This document shows, in pieces, positions 16,810 to 24,574 of a stretch of DNA of 56,479 nucleotides. The notes under the pieces were generated by a model. That model did not search any database. It saw nothing but the letters and a program-made list of their open reading frames with translations, and had not been told where the DNA came from. The DNA comes from Desulfovibrio sp. (lineage in GTDB: Bacteria; Desulfobacterota; Desulfovibrionia; Desulfovibrionales; Desulfovibrionaceae), in the NCBI GenBank assembly GCA_031276485.1, contig JAISMY010000099.1, forward strand, positions 1 to 56,479. The letters are read 5' to 3'. Both the position numbers and the translations under genes were made by a program. Position 1 is the stretch's first letter. Every line of letters begins with the position of its first letter.

Positions 16810-17436
16810 ATGTCATTTCTCAAGAGCAGCGTCGGGTTTACGCGTTTCCGCATCAGCGAGGACGTGCCGCGGGCGCTTTGGCCGGAGATAACGGATTTGT
16901 TGCGCCGCAACAGTTTCACCGATATTGACGAGTTGCCGGAAGAGCGGTCGGTGGGCTGGACGGCGTACGGCGACATTTTGGACACGAGTTTCAGCACAGC
17001 GCCGGTAGAGAAGGGGCCGTATATTGTTTTTTCCCTGCGCCTGGATACGCGGCGGGTGCCGCCGGGGGTAATCAAGAAGCATTTGGCGTTGGCCGTTAAA
17101 AAAGAAGAAGCGCAGAACCGGGAAATGGGGCGCAAATTCATTTCGCGCGAGCGCCGCAAGGAACTCAAAGAGCAGGTGCTGCACAAGCTGCGCATGCGTT
17201 TTCTGCCTGTGCCCGCAGAATTCGAGGTCGTGTGGAACACGACGGACTCGGTTGTATTTTTTGCTTCGACGCGCGCGCAGATGACGGATCTTTTTGAGGA
17301 AATGTTCGTGCGTACGTTCAATCTGCACTTGACGCCTTTGACTCCGTATGAACTGGCAACCTCGTTGTCCGGCGATGCGACGTTGCCGGAAGCGTTGGAA
17401 GCCACGGAATTCAATCGGGCGGGAGGTCATGCGTGA
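16810..17436 (+). CDS. RdgC-like recombination-associated protein, N-terminal half
   Basis: RdgC is a ring-forming double-stranded-DNA-binding protein that limits RecA action. This 208-residue product matches the first part of the family: a WTAYGD stretch, then KGPYIVFSLRLD, VIKKHLA, and a basic helix RERRKELKEQVLHKL that corresponds to the SLKDEVLHSLL helix in E. coli. It is shorter than the roughly 300-residue E. coli protein because the C-terminal part is encoded by the next, overlapping gene. AAGGA lies nine bases before ATG 16810. Confidence 0.75.
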   Translation: MSFLKSSVGFTRFRISEDVPRALWPEITDLLRRNSFTDIDELPEERSVGWTAYGDILDTSFSTAPVEKGPYIVFSLRLDTRRVPPGVIKKHLALAVKKEEAQNREMGRKFISRERRKELKEQVLHKLRMRFLPVPAEFEVVWNTTDSVVFFASTRAQMTDLFEEMFVRTFNLHLTPLTPYELATSLSGDATLPEALEATEFNRAGGHA

Positions 17437-17960
17437 GCGATGCACCTTACCTCGGGCGGACGGCGGACCTTGTGCTGGGGCAGGAATTTCTGACCTGGCT
17501 CTGGTTTCGCAGCGCCACGGGAAAAATTTTCAATGACGGGAAAGGTCTGCCGTTTACGGTAAATGTGGAGCAGCGTGTTGTCGTGCAGGGCGGCGAGGGC
17601 GATCATCTTGAGACGGCCAGCGTTTCCGGCGTGGAATCAGAATTGCGTGAGGCGCGGCTGGGCTTGGTGACGGGCAAGAAAGTAAGCCGGGCGTTGTTGA
17701 GGCTTGAGCGCGGCGTCGACGATTGGCGTCTGACGTTGCGCGCCGTCGATTTTTCGTTGTCCGGGCTGAAGACGCCGAAGGTGGAACAGTCGGGTCGCGA
17801 GGGGGAGGATCCCGATGCGTTGTTTCTGGAGAAGATGTTCCTCGTAGAAAGCTGTTTGGAGCTTATGGACGCAGTATACGCTGATTTTTTGCGCGTACGC
17901 CTGGACGCGGCGGCCTGGTCGGAGGAGACGGAGCAGCTTTCCCGGTGGATGCGGGCATGA
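17433..17960 (+). CDS. RdgC-like C-terminal half encoded separately
   Basis: The frame starts at GTG 17433 inside a GTGA overlap with the previous stop codon, so the two are translationally coupled. The 175-residue product begins with [10 protein letters not shown]. Later it has [11 protein letters not shown] followed by a long helix, the same layout as the last third of E. coli RdgC (GKVVTKLALDW onward). I infer the two genes make one functional RdgC, either as two subunits or by ribosomal frameshifting. The sequence does not show whether the split is ancestral in this lineage or new. Confidence 0.55.
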   Translation: MSDAPYLGRTADLVLGQEFLTWLWFRSATGKIFNDGKGLPFTVNVEQRVVVQGGEGDHLETASVSGVESELREARLGLVTGKKVSRALLRLERGVDDWRLTLRAVDFSLSGLKTPKVEQSGREGEDPDALFLEKMFLVESCLELMDAVYADFLRVRLDAAAWSEETEQLSRWMRA

Positions 17961-17967
17961 GGCGAGG

Positions 17968-19083
17968 ATGTTTTTCTGGTTCGGCCTTGCGCTGCTGCTG
18001 ATCGCGCTTTGCGCCGGTCTTTACCTGTTGCTGCCTGTAGGCCGGCGGCCGGCGGCGGGCACGGCCCTGGCCGGCAGGCTACTGCGCAAGGGCGCGTGGG
18101 TTTTTGCCGTGTTCATGGGCATAACCCTGGTTTGTTTCCTGGTCATTCATTTGGCGCCGGGTTCTCCGACGGATATGCAGACGACCCTGAACCCCCTAGC
18201 GGACGCGGACGCGCAGCAGCGCCTCGCGCAGTTCTACGGCCTTGACAAACCGCTTTACGAGCAATACGGCCTATGGCTCAAACGACTGGCCAGGCTTGAC
18301 TTCGGAATTTCCATGAGCAGCGACTCGCGGCCGGTCATGGACAAAATCCTTGAACGCCTGCCGCTGACCCTCGGATTGAACGTAACGACCCTGCTGCTGA
18401 CCCTGCTCCTGTCCGTCCCCATAGGCGTTCTTGCCGCGCGCAAGCGCGGGGGGATGTTCGACAAGGCCACGACACTGTTCGTATTTCTGGGTTTTGCCGT
18501 GCCCGGGTTCTGGCTGGCGCTGCTGCTCATGGTGACCTTTTCCATTGATCTGCGCTGGTTGCCGTTGTCCGGCCTGACCTCGGTGGACTACGCCTCACTC
18601 TCCCCTTCGGGCAAAGTTCTTGACGTTATGAGCCATCTGGCCTTGCCGGTTTTCGTGTCCACCTTCGGCAGTCTTGCCGGAATGTCGCGTTTCATGCGCG
18701 CTTCCATGCTGGATGTCCTGCAGCGGGACTTCATACTCACGGCAAGGGCCAAGGGGCTGCCGGAACGCCGGGTGCTTTTCCGCCATGCCCTGTCCAACGC
18801 GCTGCTGCCGATGATAACCATTCTGGGGCTGTCCGTGCCGGGGCTTATCGGGGGAAGCGTGATTCTGGAGTACATCTTCGCGTTGCCCGGCATGGGACAG
18901 TTGTTTTACAACGCGGTCATGGCCAGAGATTACCCGTTGATTATGGGCAACCTGGTGCTTGGGGCTGTGTTGACCCTGGCCGGCAACCTCCTGGCCGACG
19001 TCGCTTACGGGTTGGCGGACCCGCGTATCCGGGCGGGACTGCGCGCGGGCGGCGCCGGGTTGCGGGACGAGGAGGATATGTGA
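17968..19083 (+). CDS. Oligopeptide/nickel-type ABC permease, DppB/OppB family
   Basis: One of two inner-membrane permeases of a peptide, opine or nickel importer. Six or seven hydrophobic segments are visible, starting with an extra N-terminal one at residues 2-23. The typical post-TM1 loop is present ([13 protein letters not shown], then [12 protein letters not shown]), as is the ATPase-contacting EAA loop ([23 protein letters not shown]). It starts seven bases after rdgC and overlaps the next permease by one base (TGATG). No binding protein or ATPase gene is in the window, so the substrate cannot be told. Confidence 0.85.
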   Translation: MFFWFGLALLLIALCAGLYLLLPVGRRPAAGTALAGRLLRKGAWVFAVFMGITLVCFLVIHLAPGSPTDMQTTLNPLADADAQQRLAQFYGLDKPLYEQYGLWLKRLARLDFGISMSSDSRPVMDKILERLPLTLGLNVTTLLLTLLLSVPIGVLAARKRGGMFDKATTLFVFLGFAVPGFWLALLLMVTFSIDLRWLPLSGLTSVDYASLSPSGKVLDVMSHLALPVFVSTFGSLAGMSRFMRASMLDVLQRDFILTARAKGLPERRVLFRHALSNALLPMITILGLSVPGLIGGSVILEYIFALPGMGQLFYNAVMARDYPLIMGNLVLGAVLTLAGNLLADVAYGLADPRIRAGLRAGGAGLRDEEDM

Positions 19084-19919
19084 TGCGGGGCTCCGAGTTG
19101 CTGTATGTCGTGAAAAGCCGCGCACTGCTTGTCCTGGGGGCCGCTCTGGTCGGGGTGATGACGGCGGCGGCCCTGGCCGCGCCGTGGGCGGCGCCTTTCG
19201 ATCCCTTGGCCATTGACCCCGACGCCGTGCTGCTGGAGCCGTCCTCCCTGCATCTTTTCGGCACGGACGCGTTGGGACGCGACGTCTTCGCGCGCATGCT
19301 TTACGGGGCCGGGGTATCGTTGCGGGTAGGGCTTATTTCCGTCGGTATTTCCGTGAGCATAGGTACGACGGTAGGCTTGATCGCGGGCTGGTTTCGCGGG
19401 CTGATCGATGAATGCCTGATGCGTTTTGTGGACGTGATGCTCTGTTTCCCGACCTTTTTCCTTATTTTGGCGGTTATTGCCTTTCTGGAGCCGAGTCTGA
19501 CCAACATCATGATCGTCATCGGGCTGACCTCGTGGATGGGGGCGGCGCGGTTGGTGCGGGCGGAGACGCTTTCCCTGCGCGAGCTGGAATTCGTGCAGGC
19601 GGCCAGGTTGGCCGGGGCGGGGACGGCGCGCATCCTGCTCCGGCATATTTTGCCGAACGCTGCGGCGCCCTTGCTCGTGTCGGCCACCCTGGGCGTGGCC
19701 GGGGCCATACTCACCGAATCCGGCCTGTCCTTTTTGGGCATAGGGGTGCAGTATCCTTTTCCGAGTTGGGGCAACATCCTGATTGAAGGCAAGGAGACCC
19801 TGGGCGTGGCCTGGTGGCTTTCGCTTTTCCCCGGACTGGCGATACTGCTGACGGTGCTGGGCTACAATCTTCTGGGCGAGGGGCTGCGCGACCTGCTGGA
19901 TAACCGCGCGGGCCGGTGA
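19083..19919 (+). CDS. Oligopeptide/nickel-type ABC permease, DppC/OppC family
   Basis: Partner permease of the preceding gene. It shows the family sequence LFGTDALGRDVFARMLYG before the core, five or six membrane segments, and the EAA loop QAARLAGAGTARILLRHILPN. The ending SGLSFLGIGVQYPFPSWGN is diagnostic. The start at ATG 19083 is chosen over a GTG three bases earlier because GGAGG sits at the better distance. The length of 278 residues is normal. Confidence 0.85.
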   Translation: MRGSELLYVVKSRALLVLGAALVGVMTAAALAAPWAAPFDPLAIDPDAVLLEPSSLHLFGTDALGRDVFARMLYGAGVSLRVGLISVGISVSIGTTVGLIAGWFRGLIDECLMRFVDVMLCFPTFFLILAVIAFLEPSLTNIMIVIGLTSWMGAARLVRAETLSLRELEFVQAARLAGAGTARILLRHILPNAAAPLLVSATLGVAGAILTESGLSFLGIGVQYPFPSWGNILIEGKETLGVAWWLSLFPGLAILLTVLGYNLLGEGLRDLLDNRAGR

Positions 19920-20147
19920 AGGACGCCGCGGCGCAGGGGCGCGCGGTTCCCCCTGTCTGCCGGTTGCCGTCACCCAACGTGCAATCCCGGACCGCCGCCG
20001 AAAGTTCCCGCCGAAGGCCCGGCGGGTTGCCTCTTTTCAACATCCGCCTGAAGACGGCGGTACGGCTCATACCCCTCTGGACAGGCGGGCCGGAACGGCT
20101 GTACAGTACCTCATCACTCAGTTGAGTCACTCAGTTGAGGCCAAGCC

Positions 20148-22670
20148 GTGATTGATTACGAACGTGACCTGAACGAGGCCCAGTACGATGCCGTAACCAG
20201 CGTCGACGGTCCCCTGCTGGTCGTCGCGGGCGCGGGCAGCGGCAAAACCCGCACCATCGTCTACCGCCTCGCCTATCTTGTGGATATCGGCATCCCCGCC
20301 TCCGCCATTCTGCTCCTGACCTTCACCCGCAAGGCCGCCGCCGAGATGCTGGAACGCGCCCGCAGGCTCGTCGCACAGGATGCCGACCTGCCCGACCTTG
20401 CCGCATACGGCAATAAGCTCCCCGTCAACGCTCCCGAGCGCCTCCGCCCCCCGGAAACACCCGCCGACCGTTACGCCCAAGGCCCGCACCCACCCTCGCC
20501 CCGCCCTCTCGCCGCCGTGCAGGGTGGAACTTTTCATTCCTACGCCTATTCCATACTCCGTCTCTTCCACCCGCCGGGCTGCAACGGCAACCTGACGGTC
20601 ATGGACAGCCACGACATGCTCGCCGCCCTGCAACACTGCCGCGAAGAACTGAAGATCAGCGACCGCTCCTTTCCAAAAAATCAGACCGTTGTCGCCCTCC
20701 TGAGCAAAAGCCGGAACAAGGAAACTTCGCTCGAAGACATCCTCAGACGCAATGCCGCACACCTGTTCGCGCACCATGCGGCCATGGAAGACATGGCCGC
20801 CGCCTACGCCCGCTATAAAAGGGAAAAATTCCTTCTGGATTACGACGACCTGCTCTTTTCCCTGGAAGAAACCCTGGCGACCCGCCCCGAAGCCCTCGCC
20901 TACTGCCGCGAACGCCACAAATACATCATGGTGGACGAATACCAGGACACAAACCCCGTCCAGGCCCGCATCGCGGGCCTTATTGCAGGGCTGGACCCGC
21001 CGGGGCCGAACGCGGCGGACAGCGCCGAAACCTTCAAAGCGCGCCCGGACCAGCCGGGGCCGAGCGCGGCCGACAACCCCGAAACCTTCAAAGGCAACAT
21101 CATGGCCGTCGGCGACGACGCCCAGTCGATTTACGCCTTCCGCGGCGCGGATATCCGCAACATCCTTAACTTTCCGGAAATTTTCAAGGGCGCCAAAATT
21201 ATCCGCCTGGAAGAAAACTACCGTTCCACCCAACACCTGCTGAACCTCTCCAACGCCGTGCTGGAGAACGCCGCCGAAGGCTACGCCAAGAACCTGTTCA
21301 CACGGCGCGGCGACGGCATCATGCCGAACGTCGTCAGGCCCATGTCCGATAAAAGCCAGGCGGCGCACGCCGCCGCGCGCATCACCGAACTCATGCGCAC
21401 CTTCGGGCCGGGCGGTACCGCCGTGCTCTTCCGCTCCGGCTTCCATTCCTTTCCTCTGGAAGTAACTCTGAACAAGCTCGGCATAGCTTTCAAAAAATAC
21501 GGCGGCGTCCGCTACACCGAAGCCGCGCACGTCAGAGACGTGCTGAGTTTTCTGCGCCTGATCCTGAATCCCATGGATTATACGGCCTTCACCCGCATGG
21601 CCGAACTGTCCAAAGGCGTAGGCGCCAAAACCTGTCTGAAAATCTACCAAATTGCGTCCTCCGGCAACAAGGAGAAACTGGACGAGGCGACGGCCCGCCT
21701 GCCCGACCTCGCCGCCGATCTGGCCTTTCTCGAAAAAGCGCGGCACGGCGACCGCACCCCCGTGCAACTGCTTACGGATATCATTGAGCATTATACCCCG
21801 CGCCTGCAGCAGCGCTTTCCCGACGACTACCCCAGGCGCATGCAGGGACTGGAACAACTCGTGCAAATCGCCTCCGCATACAACGACGCCGACCTGCTTG
21901 CCGCCGACCTCTCCCTGGAAGATCCGGAAAAACGCGACAACGGCGCGGCCGGCCTGACCCTGTCCACCATTCACTCGGCCAAGGGGCTGGAATGGGACGC
22001 GGTCCTTGTTCTGGATCTCGTGGAGGACCGCTTTCCCTCGCGCCACGCCCTGGTCCGTCCCGAAGACTACGAGGAAGAACGCCGGCTGATGTACGTGGCC
22101 TGCACGCGCGCCCGCTCTTTCCTTGAACTGTACGTTCCGGCCGGATTGTACGACCGCTCGGGCGGCGGAGCCGTTGCGGCTTCGCCCAGCCCTTTCGTGC
22201 GCGAACTGCATCCGTCCCTGTACCGTGAACTGCAGGAAGGCTGGGACGGCAGGCTGGTCGAAAAACGCCGCAACGCCGGCAAAACGGCCCCAGGCCCGCG
22301 CCTTGCGCGCGCCGCAGGCGCGGAGAACGTCCGCGCGCCGGCGCCGGACGCCCCGCTGCGTTTCAACGCGACAGGCGGGTACGGCATTGCGGGCAAGGCG
22401 GGGCGAAATGCGGAGCTTGTCCCGCAGGGGGCGCTTTCGTACCTCGCCGGACCTCGTGTCGGCCCGGACCATGCCGGGCACGACGACGGCGAAGCATGGG
22501 CCGCGGCCGAAAGCCCCCTGCTCGGCTCCGGCGACTGCGGCTTCTGCCGGCACCGCATTTTCGGACGCGGCAAAATCGTCCAGCACCTGCCCCCGGACAA
22601 GGTCAGAGTCAACTTCCCCGGCTTCGGCCTGAAAGTGATCATGTCCTCGTACCTGAGCATGGAAGACTGA
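20148..22670 (+). CDS. uvrD: UvrD/PcrA-type superfamily 1 helicase
   Basis: A 3'-5' DNA helicase of the UvrD/Rep/PcrA group, used in repair and replication restart. Motif I AGAGSGKT is at 27-34, motif II has Asp263-Glu264 in VDEYQDTN, and GDDAQSIYAFRGAD, LEENYRST and STIHSAKGLEWD follow. The C-terminal Tudor-like end carries GKIVQHLPPDKVRVNFPG. Two unusual insertions stand out: a Pro-rich one at about residues 95-125 and a tandem-repeat one at about 281-315, between motifs II and III. The start is GTG with TTGAGG upstream, next to a 12-bp direct repeat at 20115-20139. The 3' end is duplicated at the thiL junction. Confidence 0.85.
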   Translation: MIDYERDLNEAQYDAVTSVDGPLLVVAGAGSGKTRTIVYRLAYLVDIGIPASAILLLTFTRKAAAEMLERARRLVAQDADLPDLAAYGNKLPVNAPERLRPPETPADRYAQGPHPPSPRPLAAVQGGTFHSYAYSILRLFHPPGCNGNLTVMDSHDMLAALQHCREELKISDRSFPKNQTVVALLSKSRNKETSLEDILRRNAAHLFAHHAAMEDMAAAYARYKREKFLLDYDDLLFSLEETLATRPEALAYCRERHKYIMVDEYQDTNPVQARIAGLIAGLDPPGPNAADSAETFKARPDQPGPSAADNPETFKGNIMAVGDDAQSIYAFRGADIRNILNFPEIFKGAKIIRLEENYRSTQHLLNLSNAVLENAAEGYAKNLFTRRGDGIMPNVVRPMSDKSQAAHAAARITELMRTFGPGGTAVLFRSGFHSFPLEVTLNKLGIAFKKYGGVRYTEAAHVRDVLSFLRLILNPMDYTAFTRMAELSKGVGAKTCLKIYQIASSGNKEKLDEATARLPDLAADLAFLEKARHGDRTPVQLLTDIIEHYTPRLQQRFPDDYPRRMQGLEQLVQIASAYNDADLLAADLSLEDPEKRDNGAAGLTLSTIHSAKGLEWDAVLVLDLVEDRFPSRHALVRPEDYEEERRLMYVACTRARSFLELYVPAGLYDRSGGGAVAASPSPFVRELHPSLYRELQEGWDGRLVEKRRNAGKTAPGPRLARAAGAENVRAPAPDAPLRFNATGGYGIAGKAGRNAELVPQGALSYLAGPRVGPDHAGHDDGEAWAAAESPLLGSGDCGFCRHRIFGRGKIVQHLPPDKVRVNFPGFGLKVIMSSYLSMED
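20992..21091 (+). repeat. In-frame tandem repeat inside uvrD
   Basis: Two copies of a 45-bp unit (ending GCCGAAACCTTCAAA and CCCGAAACCTTCAAA) are separated by 9 bp. They encode two versions of a Pro-Gly-Pro ... Ala-Asp ... Glu-Thr-Phe-Lys peptide. The repeat keeps the helicase frame and falls in the surface loop between motifs II and III. Confidence 0.75.
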
Positions 22671-22721
22671 TGCCTCCCGGAGTGATCATGTCCTCGTACC
22701 TGAGCATGGAAGACTGATGCC
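22634..22721 (+). repeat. 47-bp tandem duplication at the uvrD/thiL junction
   Basis: A 41-base sequence from AGTGATCATG to GACTGATGCC occurs at 22634-22674 and again at 22681-22721, with TCCCGG between. It spans the last codons of uvrD, its stop and the overlapping ATG. The two copies look identical, which implies a recent event. Confidence 0.9.
22670..22717 (+). CDS. Micro-ORF created by the junction duplication
   Basis: The first copy's TGATG starts a 15-codon frame, MPPGVIMSSYLSMED, which ends in the second copy's TGATG, where thiL starts. Both ends therefore have one-base stop/start overlaps. Most of the peptide repeats the C terminus of UvrD. It has no independent function in sight, but ribosomes coupling from uvrD to thiL would have to translate it. 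Confidence 0.5.
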   Translation: MPPGVIMSSYLSMED

Positions 22722-23871
22722 CGCCGGACCGCACGGAAACGCCGAACCGGCCTGCCCCGACCCCTGGCGCGATGCCGGGCCGCGCCCGGCGTCGGAAGAC
22801 GAAATACTGGCGCTTGTCGATGCGGCATTTCCCTCCCGTTCCCCGCATGTGCCTTTCGGCCGGGGGCACGACTGCGCGGAACTCGTCGCCCTTGCCCGCG
22901 ACGGTACGGGGTGTCCCGCTCCGGTTTCGCATTCTCTTCTTCAGGATTCAAATCCTGTTTTTCAGGATGCCGGACGGTCGGCGCTGTCCGCGGACCTTTT
23001 TCTTCAGGACGTGCATTTCCGCACCGGCTACTTTCTGCCTGAGGAAGCGGGAGGCAAGGCGCTGTCGGCGGCGGTCGGCGACCTTGCGGCGGCGGGGGCC
23101 GTTCCTCTGGGCTTTGCCCTGGGGTTGATGCTCCCTCCCGGCACGAGTTCCTCCACGCTCGCCCGCATCTTTTCCGGCATGGCCGGCAGGGCGCGGGACT
23201 ACGGGATTGTTCTGGCCGGAGGGGATTTATGCGCCGCGCCGCTGTTCGGTTTTTCCGTAACCGTGTGGGGGGCTCCGGCCGGGCCGGGCGCGCCCTTCCT
23301 GCGTCGGGGTTGTGCCGGGGCGGACGATGTTGTCTTCGTCATCGGCCCCTGCGGTCTTGCCCGCGCCGGGCTGTGGGCGCTGGAACGCAGCGGGCGCAAG
23401 GCCGCGGAGCTGCTGCCGGCCTGCTGCCGGGCGCATCTTGAGCCCCGCCCCCTGCTGCGCGAAGGCCGGGCGCTGGCCCTGACCGCCCAAAAAAAAGGCG
23501 CGCAGGGGCGCGTGTCGCTCATGGACGTGTCAGACGGCCCGGCGCGCGACCTGCCGCGCCTCCTGGGCGGTCTGGGCGCGGACCTCGCCGTCGGGCCGGA
23601 ACTGCTCCATCCGGAACTTGCGGAGGCGGCCGGACAGATGGGCGCAAGCCCGGACGCGCTGTTCCTGCTCGGAGGCGAGGACTACGCCCTTTTGGGGACC
23701 TGCCCCGAAGCGCTGTGGCCGGACGTGCAGGCCGCTGCGCCGGGCGCGGCCCGCCTGGGCCGGGTTCGTCGGGAAGCGGGTTTGCTGCTGCGCGGACGCC
23801 CGTTCACCGCGCGCGGGTTCGACCATTTTACAGATGCCGCGGCCCGGACGCCGGAGGAAAGCCGCCTATGA
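22717..23871 (+). CDS. thiL: Thiamine-monophosphate kinase
   Basis: ThiL phosphorylates thiamine monophosphate to the active diphosphate with ATP. Family landmarks in order are GHDCAELV (variant of GDDAA), the metal site LSADLFLQDVHF, GGKALSAAVGDLAAAGA, VLAGGDLCAAP, SLMDVSDGPARDL and LLGGEDYALL. The 384-residue length is above the usual 320-340. Part of the excess is an insertion before LSADLF, where the DNA holds a palindrome (CAGGATTCAAATCCTG). The N-terminal 25 residues are not typical. The start overlaps the micro-ORF stop, and the end overlaps the next gene by ATGA. Confidence 0.8.
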   Translation: MPAGPHGNAEPACPDPWRDAGPRPASEDEILALVDAAFPSRSPHVPFGRGHDCAELVALARDGTGCPAPVSHSLLQDSNPVFQDAGRSALSADLFLQDVHFRTGYFLPEEAGGKALSAAVGDLAAAGAVPLGFALGLMLPPGTSSSTLARIFSGMAGRARDYGIVLAGGDLCAAPLFGFSVTVWGAPAGPGAPFLRRGCAGADDVVFVIGPCGLARAGLWALERSGRKAAELLPACCRAHLEPRPLLREGRALALTAQKKGAQGRVSLMDVSDGPARDLPRLLGGLGADLAVGPELLHPELAEAAGQMGASPDALFLLGGEDYALLGTCPEALWPDVQAAAPGAARLGRVRREAGLLLRGRPFTARGFDHFTDAAARTPEESRL

Positions 23872-24554
23872 CCACGACGCCCCGGCCCGGCTGTACGGGC
23901 GGGGAAGCGGACGCCGCGACGCCGCCCTGCGTCCGGTGCGCCGCCGCGGGCACCTGCTGCTGCCGCTCCGACCCGGCTCTGGCGCATCTCATCTTTCCTC
24001 TTTCCCCGGCGGAACGGCAACGCCTTGCCGCGCATCGCGGCAAAGCCGTATTCGGATTTCGCCCGGCGCAGGCCGGAACGGCCTTGTCCGGACTGTGCCC
24101 GGAGCGCGCCGGGAAAGCGCGGGAGCAAAGCGGCGGCCCGGCCGCGGATGCGCCCGCTGCCTGCGAAACACCCTGGGCGGCCCGTCCCAACTCGCCGGAG
24201 TTGCTGCGCGCCGTGCGCTCCTTGTTTCCTCGGGATAAAACGCGTATAGACGAGTTGTTCCCGGCGGACGGGGAACATTGGTCGTTGCGCCTGCGCCCGG
24301 ACGGCGCGTGCGTTTTTCTGGACGGCGGGACCGGCTGCAGGCTGCCGCGCGCCGCGCGGCCCGGATACTGCCTGCTGTTTCCTGTCTGGATGGTGAACGG
24401 AACGTTGACCCTGTTTGTATCTCAGGATTGCCTTCTTGTCCGGACGACGGACAGTCCGGCCCGCTGCGCCGGGCTGATGGGCACGGACAGGGCCGCGCTC
24501 TCCCTGATCTATGCGCGTCTGCGCCGCGAATGGGGCCTGGACGCGGCGCGCTGA
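23868..24554 (+). CDS. YkgJ-type cysteine-cluster (zinc/iron-chelating) protein
   Basis: The 228-residue protein begins at ATG 23868, inside an ATGA overlap with thiL and after a strong GGAGGAAAG. Near the N terminus are CVRCAAAGTCCC, and later CVFLDGGTGC, GYCLLFPVW and DCLL. These spaced cysteines match the YkgJ/UPF0153 pattern (CxxC-x-GxCC ... C ... GC ... C), which is thought to bind zinc or iron. The role is unknown in the family. It has no signal peptide and should be cytoplasmic. Confidence 0.65.
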   Translation: MTTTPRPGCTGGEADAATPPCVRCAAAGTCCCRSDPALAHLIFPLSPAERQRLAAHRGKAVFGFRPAQAGTALSGLCPERAGKAREQSGGPAADAPAACETPWAARPNSPELLRAVRSLFPRDKTRIDELFPADGEHWSLRLRPDGACVFLDGGTGCRLPRAARPGYCLLFPVWMVNGTLTLFVSQDCLLVRTTDSPARCAGLMGTDRAALSLIYARLRREWGLDAAR

Positions 24555-24574
24555 ACCGCCCCGGATAGACAGCT

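Noticed and set aside
20127-22586. Minus-strand open frame of 819 codons opposite uvrD
   Set aside because: A shadow of a GC-rich gene. The plus strand has all helicase motifs; the minus-strand translation has no recognisable domain. The same applies to the long minus-strand frames opposite clpV, accAD and topA.
22936-22956. GGATTCAAATCCTG, which looks like a tRNA T-arm
   Set aside because: No acceptor, D or anticodon arm fits around it, and it lies inside the thiL reading frame.
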